A stretch of 64,000 bases of DNA from Thiodiazotropha sp040506705 (GTDB taxonomy: Bacteria > Pseudomonadota > Gammaproteobacteria > Chromatiales > Chromatiaceae): assembly GCA_040506705.1 (NCBI GenBank), contig JBEVWG010000002.1, forward strand, positions 62,001-126,000, in the 5' to 3' direction. Position numbers and translations under genes: made by a program. Shown here piece after piece: positions 43,819-52,249 of this stretch; positions within the stretch are counted from its first letter, which is position 1, and every line of letters begins with the position of its first letter. The notes beneath the pieces were generated by a model that was not told the origin of the DNA, did not search any database, and saw only the letters and a program-made list of their open reading frames with translations.

Positions 43819-46182
43819 ATGCGCGCCTTGAACCTGAAATTGCTACGCAACCTGTGGAAATTGAGAGGACAGGTTTTAGCGATTGCTGTGGTTATTGCCT
43901 CTGGTGTTGCTGTTCTGGTGATGTCGCTATCGGCACTCCAGGCACTACAGGATACTGCCGCCGCCTACTATGAGAGACAACGCTTCGCCGATGTGTTTGC
44001 CACGGTCAAGCGAGCCCCCAGTCGATTGGTTGAGCGCATAAGCACCTTGCCGGGAGTGCGTTCGGTTGAGGAGCGAATTCTACAGATGGCCACCCTCTCG
44101 ATTGAAGGTTTCGAAGAGCCTGTTGTCGGACAATTGGTCTCTATCCCGGAACAGGGCGACCCACTCTTGAATCAGCTGGTTTTAAGATCCGGGCGATTGG
44201 TCACCCTTGGCCATCCAGACGAAGTGGTGCTCAACGAACCTTTTGCTGAAGCCCATAATCTACAGGTTGGAGATCAATTCAAAGCCTTGATGAACGGACA
44301 TCAACGCACCCTCACCGTTGTTGGACTGGCCCTCTCACCGGAGTTCATCTACACCATTGGTCCAGGGGCACTGATGCCGGACAACAAGCGCTTCGGGATC
44401 ATGTGGATGGGGCGGGAGGCTCTGGCTGCCGCCTATGATCTGGATGGCGCTTTCAATGAGATCAGTATTGGTTTGCTACACGGCACCAATCCGCAACAGA
44501 TCATCGTAGCACTTGATCGGATTCTTGAGCGCTATGGCAGTCGTGGAGCGATAGCCAGAAAGAATCAGATCTCTAACTGGTTTCTGATGAATGAAATCGA
44601 GCAGTTAAAAACCATGTCGACCATTCTGCCCACCATCTTCTTAGCGGTGGCCGCTTTTCTCAGCAACATGGTTTTGAGTCGTCTGATCGCTACGGACCGT
44701 AGTGAAATCGGCCTCATGAAGGCGTTCGGTTACAGCAACTGGCAGGTCGCCTGGCACTACGCAAAAATGGTCATGGCGATGACCTCAGTAGGGATCATTC
44801 TGGGATGGCTGTTGGGTGCCTGGCTTGGGCGAGTAAATACCGAAATGTATGCCGAGTTCTTTCGCTTTCCACTACTTATCTTCCGCCCGGATCCCGGTGT
44901 GTTTGCGATTGGTGCGGTGGTCAGTCTGGTTGCAGCACTTGTGGGCTCTCTGGGATCGGTTCGCTACGCAGCAACCCTGCCACCAGCAGAGGCGATGAAC
45001 CCACCCTCGCCGCCGATGTACCGCAAGAGCCGACTCTCCAGCAGCCGCCTGGCACTATGGCTCGACCAGCCGAGTCGAATCATACTGCGGCAGATATTCC
45101 GCACACCACTGCGCGCTCTGCTCACCACTATTGGCATCGCCCTGTCGGTATCGGTAATGGTCATGGCACTACAGTGGATCGACTCCATTGAAGAGATTGT
45201 GCAGGTCAATTTTTACGATACTCAGCGTCAGGACATGACTGTCGGCCTGGTCGAGAGCCAATCAGACAGCACCCTACTCGAATTCAGACGTCTGCCCGGT
45301 GTACTTGCAGCAGAACCACTGCGACTAAAAAGTGCCGACCTGAAATCTGCACATCTCAGCCATCGAGGGGCCATCGAAGGGATTCAACCAAACCCACAAC
45401 TACAGCGGGTGTTCGATGCCAGCGGCCAGGTTGTATCTATCCCTCCTGAGGGCCTGCTGCTCTCCACAAAGCTGGCTGAAAAGCTCAATGTGAAAATCGG
45501 CGATTCGGTCTGGGTAGAGGTGTTGGAGGGTAAGCAGCCAAAGGCCTTGATCCCGGTGGTAAAACTGTTCGAGACCTATATGGGCATGCCTGCCTATATG
45601 CATATCCACGCTTTTAATCGGTTGATGGGAGAGGGTGCAAGTCTGGAGGCGGTCAACCTACTGGTGGATGACAGACAGCTGCCACAGCTCTATCGTACCC
45701 TGAAATCACTACCCAAAGTCTCATCGGTCAATCTGAAGGATGCAGCTGTGCAGGAGTTCAACCGCACCATGGCGGAAACCCTGATGATCTATATCACCTT
45801 CTTCGCCGCCTTTGCCTGTGCTTTAGGATTTGGCGTAGTCTACAACAGTACCCGCATCGCCCTTTCAGAACGGGGACGTGAATTGGCTACCCTCAGGGTA
45901 TTGGGATTTCAATCAGGGGAAATTTCCTACATCCTGCTGGGAGAGGCGGCACTATTGATCCTGGTCGGCCTACCCCTGGGTTGTTTCATTGGCCATGGCC
46001 TGGGCTGGCTGATGACAAACGCCATGAATACGGAGCTGTATCGTATTCCTCTGGTAATTAAAGCCGCCACAGACGCCACCGCAGTAATGGTTACACTCGG
46101 GGCTACCGCCCTCTCTGCCGCCGTTGTGCGGAGACGTCTCGACCATCTCGATCTGATTGCTGTACTAAAAACGCGTGAATGA
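43819..46182 (+). CDS. FtsX-like ABC transporter permease, double-length
   Basis: 787 residues with an N-terminal membrane helix (GQVLAIAVVIASGVAVLVMS), periplasmic domain, three membrane helices (about 270-385), a second helix-periplasmic part starting near LRALLTTIGIALSVSV, and three C-terminal helices. This eight-helix layout is that of the large FtsX/MacB-like permeases. It overlaps the adaptor gene by 4 bp (ATGA). With the ATPase and adaptor it forms an export system; the cargo is unknown. Confidence 0.93.
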   Translation: MRALNLKLLRNLWKLRGQVLAIAVVIASGVAVLVMSLSALQALQDTAAAYYERQRFADVFATVKRAPSRLVERISTLPGVRSVEERILQMATLSIEGFEEPVVGQLVSIPEQGDPLLNQLVLRSGRLVTLGHPDEVVLNEPFAEAHNLQVGDQFKALMNGHQRTLTVVGLALSPEFIYTIGPGALMPDNKRFGIMWMGREALAAAYDLDGAFNEISIGLLHGTNPQQIIVALDRILERYGSRGAIARKNQISNWFLMNEIEQLKTMSTILPTIFLAVAAFLSNMVLSRLIATDRSEIGLMKAFGYSNWQVAWHYAKMVMAMTSVGIILGWLLGAWLGRVNTEMYAEFFRFPLLIFRPDPGVFAIGAVVSLVAALVGSLGSVRYAATLPPAEAMNPPSPPMYRKSRLSSSRLALWLDQPSRIILRQIFRTPLRALLTTIGIALSVSVMVMALQWIDSIEEIVQVNFYDTQRQDMTVGLVESQSDSTLLEFRRLPGVLAAEPLRLKSADLKSAHLSHRGAIEGIQPNPQLQRVFDASGQVVSIPPEGLLLSTKLAEKLNVKIGDSVWVEVLEGKQPKALIPVVKLFETYMGMPAYMHIHAFNRLMGEGASLEAVNLLVDDRQLPQLYRTLKSLPKVSSVNLKDAAVQEFNRTMAETLMIYITFFAAFACALGFGVVYNSTRIALSERGRELATLRVLGFQSGEISYILLGEAALLILVGLPLGCFIGHGLGWLMTNAMNTELYRIPLVIKAATDATAVMVTLGATALSAAVVRRRLDHLDLIAVLKTRE

Positions 46183-47393
46183 TTATGAGTGCACACTGGA
46201 AACGTATCACTATTTGGGGCGTGTTGAGCCTGATCCTGGTAGCTTCACTGATCTGGGCCTTCACTGCTAAACCTATTTCGGTTGACCTGCTGACCCTTGA
46301 ACCTGGCGAACTGGTTGTCACCATCGATGAGGAGGGAGAAACCCGAGTCCGTGATGTCTTCACCCTCTCCGCCCCGATCAGCGGACGGGCGATGCGCATC
46401 GAGGCCGAGGTTGGGGATGAGGTGGTGGCCAATGAGACCCTGATTGCAGAAATCGAACCTATCGATTCGACCCTTCTCGATCCCCGCAGTGAAGCCCAGG
46501 CCAGGGCTGACATTCGTGCCGCTGAAGCAAACCGAATCCTGGCGGATGCTGCAGTGAAAGAAGCCAGGGTTGAACTTGATTTTGCACTCAGTGAACTTAA
46601 GAGAGCCAAAAGTTTAAGAAATGATGCTGTAATTTCCGTCAGAGAACTGGAATCTGCAGAGCGCACCTACCTGACTCGTCAGGCAGCCATGGAGACTGCG
46701 ATTGCCAATCGTCAGGCACGCCAGGCGGAACTGGATCGAGCCAATGCTGAACTGATCTCACCCACTGAACCCCGCGGCAACAGCCAAGACTGCCAATGTG
46801 TACCGATCCGCTCGCCAGTCAATGGCCGTATCCTGAAAATTCATCATAAAAGCGAAGGCGTGGTCAGTGCCGGGGAGCATCTATTGGAGATTGGTGACCC
46901 TGGTAAACTGGAGATTGTCTCAGACCTTCTCTCATCAGACGCTGTAAAAGTGGAACCGGGCCAACAGGTTTTCATAGAAAACTGGGGCGGAGATCAGACT
47001 CTCACCGGCAAGGTACGACGTATTGAACCCTTTGGTTTCACCAAGATCTCTGCTCTTGGTATAGAGGAACAGCGGGTTAATGTAATCATCGACTTCACTT
47101 CACCCAAAGCAGATTGGATGCGTATAGCCCACGGTTATCAGGTGGATGTGCGAATCGTGCTATCCCAGGGAGAGAATATTTTGAAACTTCCCCTCACCGC
47201 ACTCTTTCGTGATGGTAATGTATGGGCCGTATTTGTCGAGCAGAACGGTATTGCAAAACAACGACGGGTCACCATCGGCCGTCGTACTGGTTTCGAGGCG
47301 GAGATTATTGATGGGTTAACTTCGGGTGAACGCATCATCGTTCACCCGAGTGATAAAATAGCTGAAGGGGTGTTACTCGAAGCCAGAGAATAG
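46179..47393 (+). CDS. Periplasmic adaptor (membrane-fusion) protein, HlyD family
   Basis: 404 residues. N-terminal membrane anchor (ITIWGVLSLILVASLIWAFT), lipoyl/biotinyl-like half (LVVTIDEEGETRVRDVFTLSAPISGRAMRIEAEVGD), coiled-coil hairpin (about 90-185), second lipoyl half (CVPIRSPVNGRILKIHHKSEGVV) and beta-barrel domain. It links the inner-membrane ABC permease to a trans-periplasmic route. An alternative start is the ATG at 46185. The gene order ATPase, permease, adaptor differs from the macA-macB order. Confidence 0.93.
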   Translation: MIMSAHWKRITIWGVLSLILVASLIWAFTAKPISVDLLTLEPGELVVTIDEEGETRVRDVFTLSAPISGRAMRIEAEVGDEVVANETLIAEIEPIDSTLLDPRSEAQARADIRAAEANRILADAAVKEARVELDFALSELKRAKSLRNDAVISVRELESAERTYLTRQAAMETAIANRQARQAELDRANAELISPTEPRGNSQDCQCVPIRSPVNGRILKIHHKSEGVVSAGEHLLEIGDPGKLEIVSDLLSSDAVKVEPGQQVFIENWGGDQTLTGKVRRIEPFGFTKISALGIEEQRVNVIIDFTSPKADWMRIAHGYQVDVRIVLSQGENILKLPLTALFRDGNVWAVFVEQNGIAKQRRVTIGRRTGFEAEIIDGLTSGERIIVHPSDKIAEGVLLEARE

Positions 47394-47420
47394 AGCGCTT
47401 CGGAGTAAAACGAATCTTGA

Positions 47421-48620
47421 TCAAACAGGCTCTGCTGTCTCTTTCTGATCCACACCAACCCAGTGTATGGCTTCGCCATCGACACCAATACATCTTGCCC
47501 TACCAGTGGTCTTGGCGGTGTACATGCGGTGATCAGCCAACTCTATCTGCGACTTCCAGTCATTCAAATTGTCCTCCTGGACTTCAGCAACACCAATACT
47601 GGCGGTTACCGGACCACCCTCAGGCCGCTCCCCGACACCTGCGTGCATAATTCTGCTCACCACATCATTAGCCTCACGAGGATCAGCTGTAGGCAGTACC
47701 ACCACAAACTCTTCACCACCCCAACGAATCACACTATCCCCTTTCCGCACACTATTACAGATCTGCTCGGAAGCGGCTTTAAGCACCTCATCACCTTTAT
47801 CATGACCATAGGTGTCATTAACTGTTTTAAAATTATCAAGATCGAAATAGAGGATCGACATCGAGGCCCCACCCATAGATGCCAGGCGGAACTGCAGATC
47901 CAACACCTCGATACCTGCGCGCCGAGTTAGCATGCCAGTGAGTACGTCATAGCTTGCACGACTCACCTGGGAGAGCATGTAGCGCAATTGGGTCAGAGAA
48001 GAGAAGAGTGCCACACCAAGGATCAGAATCAGCAACCACATGGTGGAAACAGCATGAGGAATCTCAGCAGTGGAGTCGGGATAAGCTGAAATCAGGGTAA
48101 TCAGAAACATCGGCACCGCATAGATCACAAACTCCAGCAGTGTCAGTGGAAAAAGGGTTAACCCGGCCACCATCACAAAGGGTAACAATCCATAGAGCCC
48201 AGCGATAATCTGTTCCTGACTGCTCAGTGGGTAGTCTGAGATCCAATAGCCTGAGGCCAGATAAAATATCGGCGTTACCGCCAACATCCCAGCCAACAGC
48301 AGACGGGCAAGCGTCATTGTCGGCTCTTTACGTGAAACCCAGGCGAGAGCGCCAAACACCAGACCAGAGACCAGCCTGATAGACAATAACCCACCCCACA
48401 GCGCACTGGGTAGAAACAGCAGGTCGATTATCGACCAAGCGGGCACCAGAATGGCGAAAACGACGCAAAAAAAGAAAACCCGGCTCTGTATGATTGCTGC
48501 TCGATGCCGGGAGATAGGTAGCCCATGATCCTTGGTAGTGAACAACTCGTAGAGTTGGTCAGCTGTGTAAATTCCCAATGATTCGCTAATTGTAATATAC
48601 ATCTTCTCTAAACTATTCAT
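47421..48620 (-). CDS. Membrane-bound diguanylate cyclase
   Basis: 399 residues. A short cytoplasmic head is followed by six membrane helices (about 48-215) and a C-terminal GGDEF domain beginning SYDVLTGMLTRRAGIEVL. The signature RWGGEEF is intact. No RxxD inhibitory site is evident five residues before it (RKGDSVIRWGGEEF has RKGD slightly upstream, which may serve). It makes c-di-GMP. Convergent with the adaptor gene. Confidence 0.93.
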   Translation of the reverse strand: MNSLEKMYITISESLGIYTADQLYELFTTKDHGLPISRHRAAIIQSRVFFFCVVFAILVPAWSIIDLLFLPSALWGGLLSIRLVSGLVFGALAWVSRKEPTMTLARLLLAGMLAVTPIFYLASGYWISDYPLSSQEQIIAGLYGLLPFVMVAGLTLFPLTLLEFVIYAVPMFLITLISAYPDSTAEIPHAVSTMWLLILILGVALFSSLTQLRYMLSQVSRASYDVLTGMLTRRAGIEVLDLQFRLASMGGASMSILYFDLDNFKTVNDTYGHDKGDEVLKAASEQICNSVRKGDSVIRWGGEEFVVVLPTADPREANDVVSRIMHAGVGERPEGGPVTASIGVAEVQEDNLNDWKSQIELADHRMYTAKTTGRARCIGVDGEAIHWVGVDQKETAEPV

Positions 48621-49277
48621 TCCATTAATCCCACAACATCGTGGTCGACAATATAGCGCTCATTGAGCGGTTTTCTTAATCACTACGCACCTAATCCATG
48701 ACACAGATCAAAAGAGACCGTTAATGACAAACCCATCCATTTGGGCTTTCCTGCCCAGAAAATGAGTTATCGGTAGCAACCGTCACACAAACCCACTGTG
48801 ACCAAAAATTTGAAATATTTTACACATTTACACATATTCAAACACGACGACACTCGCAAATTGAACTATATCTAAATTAGATATAACCAGCTTTTTACCG
48901 AATAGAGTTCGACTTTGCGATTCACAACAGAAGGATAACCCCATGGGAATGACAACCGAAAGGGTAGGAATAGTCTCTGTTGATTGTGCCAGATCATTTA
49001 AAACAGCTTCTCTTATCGCTATGTTTAATCGATCTCCGATCGAACCATGAATCATCTTGTGGTGGCTGAACTACGCAGGGTCAGCATTGATCGACACCGT
49101 TATGGCGCGATGTCCCATCCTCTTTTCAGTAAACCCTGCTGCCACACCCCCAGTCAAGTTCCTGATCCAGTGTTTGTTTTTGGAGAATCAAGGAATAAAT
49201 TAAATAAAAGCCTCCGGATTTCAGGTAAAAAAACCAATAAAAATCAGATCTGGACGCAATACTTAATGGAGTGACAC
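48621..49277. promoter_or_regulatory. Regulatory region upstream of the acyltransferase gene
   Basis: About 650 bp. It contains a perfect AT-rich inverted repeat at 48867-48885 and, downstream, two short frames with plausible translation signals: 48943-49050 (35 codons, SD AAGGAT) and 49047-49274 (75 codons, ATGA overlap). Neither has a recognisable family, so they may be a leader rather than genes. Confidence 0.4.
48867..48885. promoter_or_regulatory. Perfect inverted repeat, possible operator
   Basis: TATATCTAA, one central A, then TTAGATATA. It lies about 75 bp upstream of the first small frame and about 390 bp upstream of the acyltransferase start. Confidence 0.45.
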
Positions 49278-50051
49278 ATGGAGAGTCTGGCTAATAATTT
49301 TTCTAAATATTTCCTACCTCGATACGCAGCCTCCCGACACCAGAAGCGTTTCTGCTACAGCATCAGATACAAGGTATACGCTGAAGAACTGGGATGGGAA
49401 GCAATCAACAACAGCCGTCTGGAGACAGATCATTGCGACAACTATGCGCATCACTGTCTGCTTGAACATAAGCGCACAGGTGATGTTGCCGGGTGCGTTC
49501 GATTAGTAGTACCGCAACCAGATCGTCGCGATGCTTATTTGCCTTATCGACTACATTCCATTCCCGAGATTGCTGATAGTAATTTGAACCAATCGCCATC
49601 GGCATCTGTTGGAGAGATATCCCGCCTGGCAGTTCCAGACCACTTTCGTCGCCGCTCAAATGAATCGGGCAGACCATTCATTCTCGATCAACACAACAGC
49701 AATACCATATTTACAGAGGAAGAGAGACGCAACTTCCCCAATATCGCCATTGGTCTCTACCTTTCTTCTATTGCATTGGCTGAGCTTTGCGAGCTTGAAT
49801 TGGTACTGGTCGTCATGGAACCAAGATTACAGCGCCTCTTGAAGCGCTACGGACTCCATTTCCAGAAGATAAGTGATCACTTTGAACTACAGGGAGAGAG
49901 AGCGCTTTTCGAGCTACCGCGAAATCAGTTAACCAGTCATATGCCTGATCAAATATTGGAACTTTATGAGTTGATCAAAGAGACTCTGGCACAACAGCCC
50001 TGGCAGGCACCGCAGCTTTCAATGCGGGTACACTCCAATGACAGGCTTTGA
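49278..50051 (+). CDS. PEP-CTERM/exosortase-associated acyltransferase (LuxI/FeeM fold)
   Basis: 257 residues. The N-terminus has the autoinducer-synthase-like motif RYKVYAEELGW (about 31-41) followed by ETDHCDNYAHHCLL, and mid-protein GDVAGCVRLV and GEISRLAV. This matches the acyltransferase family seen with PEP-CTERM/exosortase systems and N-acyl amino acid synthases (FeeM-like). It probably joins an acyl group from acyl-ACP to an amine. Start ATG 49278 has GGAG upstream. No PEP-CTERM genes are visible here. It overlaps the E1-like gene by 14 bp. Confidence 0.82.
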   Translation: MESLANNFSKYFLPRYAASRHQKRFCYSIRYKVYAEELGWEAINNSRLETDHCDNYAHHCLLEHKRTGDVAGCVRLVVPQPDRRDAYLPYRLHSIPEIADSNLNQSPSASVGEISRLAVPDHFRRRSNESGRPFILDQHNSNTIFTEEERRNFPNIAIGLYLSSIALAELCELELVLVVMEPRLQRLLKRYGLHFQKISDHFELQGERALFELPRNQLTSHMPDQILELYELIKETLAQQPWQAPQLSMRVHSNDRL

Positions 50052-50913
50052 CTATCAGACTGCCTTTTCAAGAAATATTGGCTGGGTAACAAAAGGGGAG
50101 CAGCAACGCTTGCGTCAAGCCCGAGTAGCGATCGCGGGGCTGGGTGGCGTTGGTGGCAGCCACCTGTTGACCCTGACCCGCCTTGGGATTGGTGAGTTTA
50201 ATCTGGCAGATTTCGACACTTTTGCGGTTGAAAATTTTAATCGTCAGGCCGGCGCCAATCTCAACACTGTTGGCCAGCCAAAACTCGACTGCATGAGCCA
50301 GGCAGCACTATCCATCAATCCCGAGCTTAGAATCAGATCATTTCCAAATGGAGTGATACCGAGTCAGGCAATAGATTTTCTTGAAGGTTGCGATCTCTAT
50401 CTGGATGGCCTCGATTTTTTTGCCATGGATGCCAGACGTGCTGTATTTGCAGCCGCTCATGAATTAGGCATCCCAGCCGTCACAGCCGCCCCTTTAGGCA
50501 TGGGTTCAGCACTGCTCTGCTTCCTTCCCGGCAAGATGAGTTTCGAATCCTATTTCCAACTCGAAAAGGCGGAAGAGTATCAACAATATCTAAGATTTTT
50601 AGTTGGGCTGGCTCCGGCAAGACTCCATCAAGCCTATTTGGTTGAGCCGCAACGGATCGACTTGATTGCCAAACGCGGCCCATCCACAGCCATGGGGTGT
50701 GAACTGTGTGCCGGCATCGCAGCCAGTCAAGTGCTTAAACTGCTGTTGAACCGGGGCAGGGTTCCAGCAGCCCCCATAGGCCTTCAATTTGACGCCTATC
50801 AAAATCGTTTGCGACAGACCTGGCGCCCCGGCGGAAATCGTCATCCACTACAAAGGCTGGCGATTTGGCTTGGCTCACGCCAACTGAAACTGAGGACAAT
50901 GGCGTCCGGTTAA
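50038..50913 (+). CDS. ThiF/MoeB/HesA-type E1-like adenylyltransferase
   Basis: 291 residues. Rossmann motif VAIAGLGGVGGSHLLTLTRLGIGEFNLADFD, then the ENFNRQ arginine motif and DGLDFFAMDARR. A single CxxC (CELC, about 221-224) replaces the two zinc CxxC pairs of MoeB or ThiF. The last about 40 residues are basic (RPGGNRHPLQRLAIWLGSRQLKLR). E1-like proteins activate a carboxyl end by adenylation. The start overlaps the acyltransferase gene, so the product may activate the substrate or process the product of that enzyme. Confidence 0.88.
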   Translation: MTGFDYQTAFSRNIGWVTKGEQQRLRQARVAIAGLGGVGGSHLLTLTRLGIGEFNLADFDTFAVENFNRQAGANLNTVGQPKLDCMSQAALSINPELRIRSFPNGVIPSQAIDFLEGCDLYLDGLDFFAMDARRAVFAAAHELGIPAVTAAPLGMGSALLCFLPGKMSFESYFQLEKAEEYQQYLRFLVGLAPARLHQAYLVEPQRIDLIAKRGPSTAMGCELCAGIAASQVLKLLLNRGRVPAAPIGLQFDAYQNRLRQTWRPGGNRHPLQRLAIWLGSRQLKLRTMASG

Positions 50914-51041
50914 TTTTTTAAACTACTTTTCAATCAATCAATAAATAGATTTACTATCACTGCTTACTAATCAGATCATAAGTATTACGACACTCAGCCG
51001 TCGTGTGATAAGAGTGGAGAGTAATGTGCAACTCGGACATC

Positions 51042-51107
51042 GTTTATGTGTGGCTGGGACATGGTTTATGAGTGGCTGGGAAATAGTTTATGTGTGGCTG
51101 GGACATA
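51042..51107. repeat. Three tandem 22-bp direct repeats
   Basis: Copies at 51042-51063, 51064-51085 and 51086-51107 share GTTTATG.GTGGCTGGGA. The array is followed by a further GTTTA. Tandem repeats like this occur at ends of some insertion sequences, but no transposase is present. Confidence 0.7.
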
Positions 51108-51114
51108 GTTTACT

Positions 51115-51139
51115 CCCCTCTCCCCTTGCGGGAGAGGGG
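51115..51139 (+). terminator. GA-rich hairpin of the CCCCTCTCCC family
   Basis: Stem CCCCTCTCCC/GGGAGAGGGG, loop CTTGC; no T-tract follows. It may end the acyltransferase/ThiF transcript, but it is better regarded as a repeat element. Confidence 0.5.
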
Positions 51140-51245
51140 TCGGGGGAGAGGGGGAGCATTCAATAACTGCATCAACAATCTACAATTCAAGGATTGATAG
51201 GGTAGTACGGTTTACACTGTAATTGCATCAAACCTTTGATGCTCA

Positions 51246-51268
51246 CCCTCTCCCGTCAAGGGAGAGGG
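51246..51268. repeat. Second GA-rich hairpin of the same family
   Basis: Stem CCCTCTCCC/GGGAGAGGG, loop GTCAA, followed by GCTTGAATGC. Same family as 13294 and 51115. Confidence 0.6.
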
Positions 51269-51352
51269 GCTTGAATGCTTGCTTTTGGGTGATTGAGAGT
51301 GAATGGGAAATAGAAGTGATTCGTTATATAAATAAGTTCAATCGGAGGCATT

Positions 51353-52063
51353 ATGCGGCATAGATGGTTAAGAGAGACAGCTGGCATTATTTTCATTGGC
51401 CTACTGAGCGCCACTCAATCTCTATTCGCGGGAGAGAGTACGGTTCACTACGACCAGGTCAGGCTCAGCACCTCTGCGAAGATGGAAGTGGAGAATGATA
51501 TACAGATTGCTGTTATGTATGCCCAAAAGGAGGGCTCTGACCTTGGCCAGTTGACCGATCAAGTCAATCAACTGATCACTCAAGCTGTTGAAAAGGCGAA
51601 ACAGCAGAAGAGTATTAAAGTCAGCACCCATAGCTACCAAACCTCACCCCGCTACCAAAAACAGCAACTCATTGGCTGGCGGGTACGCCAATCGATTCGG
51701 CTGGAGAGCCAGGAGAGTGAGGCTATGAGTAGCCTTTTGGGAAGCTTACAAGGGAGTCTCGCTCTGGAATCCCTCAGCTACAAGATCTCTACAGAGCGCC
51801 GGGAAGCGGCAGAAGAGAGACTCACCAATCAGGCAATCATGGCATTTCGCAAACGGGCTGAACAGATCACTCAGCAAATGCAACGCAGCCACTATCGTCT
51901 GCTGGAGATGAGCCTCCAGACAATCGACCAGTCACCCCAACCCTACCGCATGCGCGGCACAATGATGGCACTCGAAAGCAGCCCATCAGCACCAGCCATC
52001 GAGGCCGGCAGTCAAACCCTGAGCGTTGAAATCAGCGGTCGTATTGAACTTCAACTGGAGTGA
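51353..52063 (+). CDS. SIMPL-domain (DUF541) periplasmic protein
   Basis: 236 residues. A signal peptide (about 1-26, ending SLFAGES) is followed by the SIMPL/DUF541 domain: VRLSTSAKMEVENDIQIAVMYAQKEG, then an alternating strand-helix pattern to SQTLSVEISGRIELQL. The start ATG 51353 has GGAGGC upstream. SIMPL proteins form oligomeric periplasmic or outer-membrane-associated assemblies of unclear function. Confidence 0.86.
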   Translation: MRHRWLRETAGIIFIGLLSATQSLFAGESTVHYDQVRLSTSAKMEVENDIQIAVMYAQKEGSDLGQLTDQVNQLITQAVEKAKQQKSIKVSTHSYQTSPRYQKQQLIGWRVRQSIRLESQESEAMSSLLGSLQGSLALESLSYKISTERREAAEERLTNQAIMAFRKRAEQITQQMQRSHYRLLEMSLQTIDQSPQPYRMRGTMMALESSPSAPAIEAGSQTLSVEISGRIELQLE

Positions 52064-52249
52064 TCTATTGTCAGGCGTACCCGCCAAAGGTTTCACATGT
52101 GGGCCGTATGGTATGTTCGGTAACTCTCAGAGCCCTGAATATCCCAATTATTCACCGAGCCTTGGTCAGATCGACTTCAAAAAAAATCATACCAGCCGAT
52201 ACCCCTTCTACTACAGCTCAATTGACAGCAGTTCTCAGCGAGGTTTGCC

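Larger units (their letters stand above)
50914..51352. other. Gene-free region after the ThiF-like gene
   Basis: About 440 bp. It holds three 22-bp direct repeats (51042-51107) and two GA-rich hairpins (51115-51139, 51246-51268). No gene was recognised. Confidence 0.55.

Noticed and set aside
47463..47930. Plus-strand frame opposite the diguanylate cyclase
   Set aside because: Antisense to the GGDEF domain; no domain or signal of its own.
51042..51107. Short direct repeats resembling a CRISPR
   Set aside because: Only three copies, with no spacers between them.
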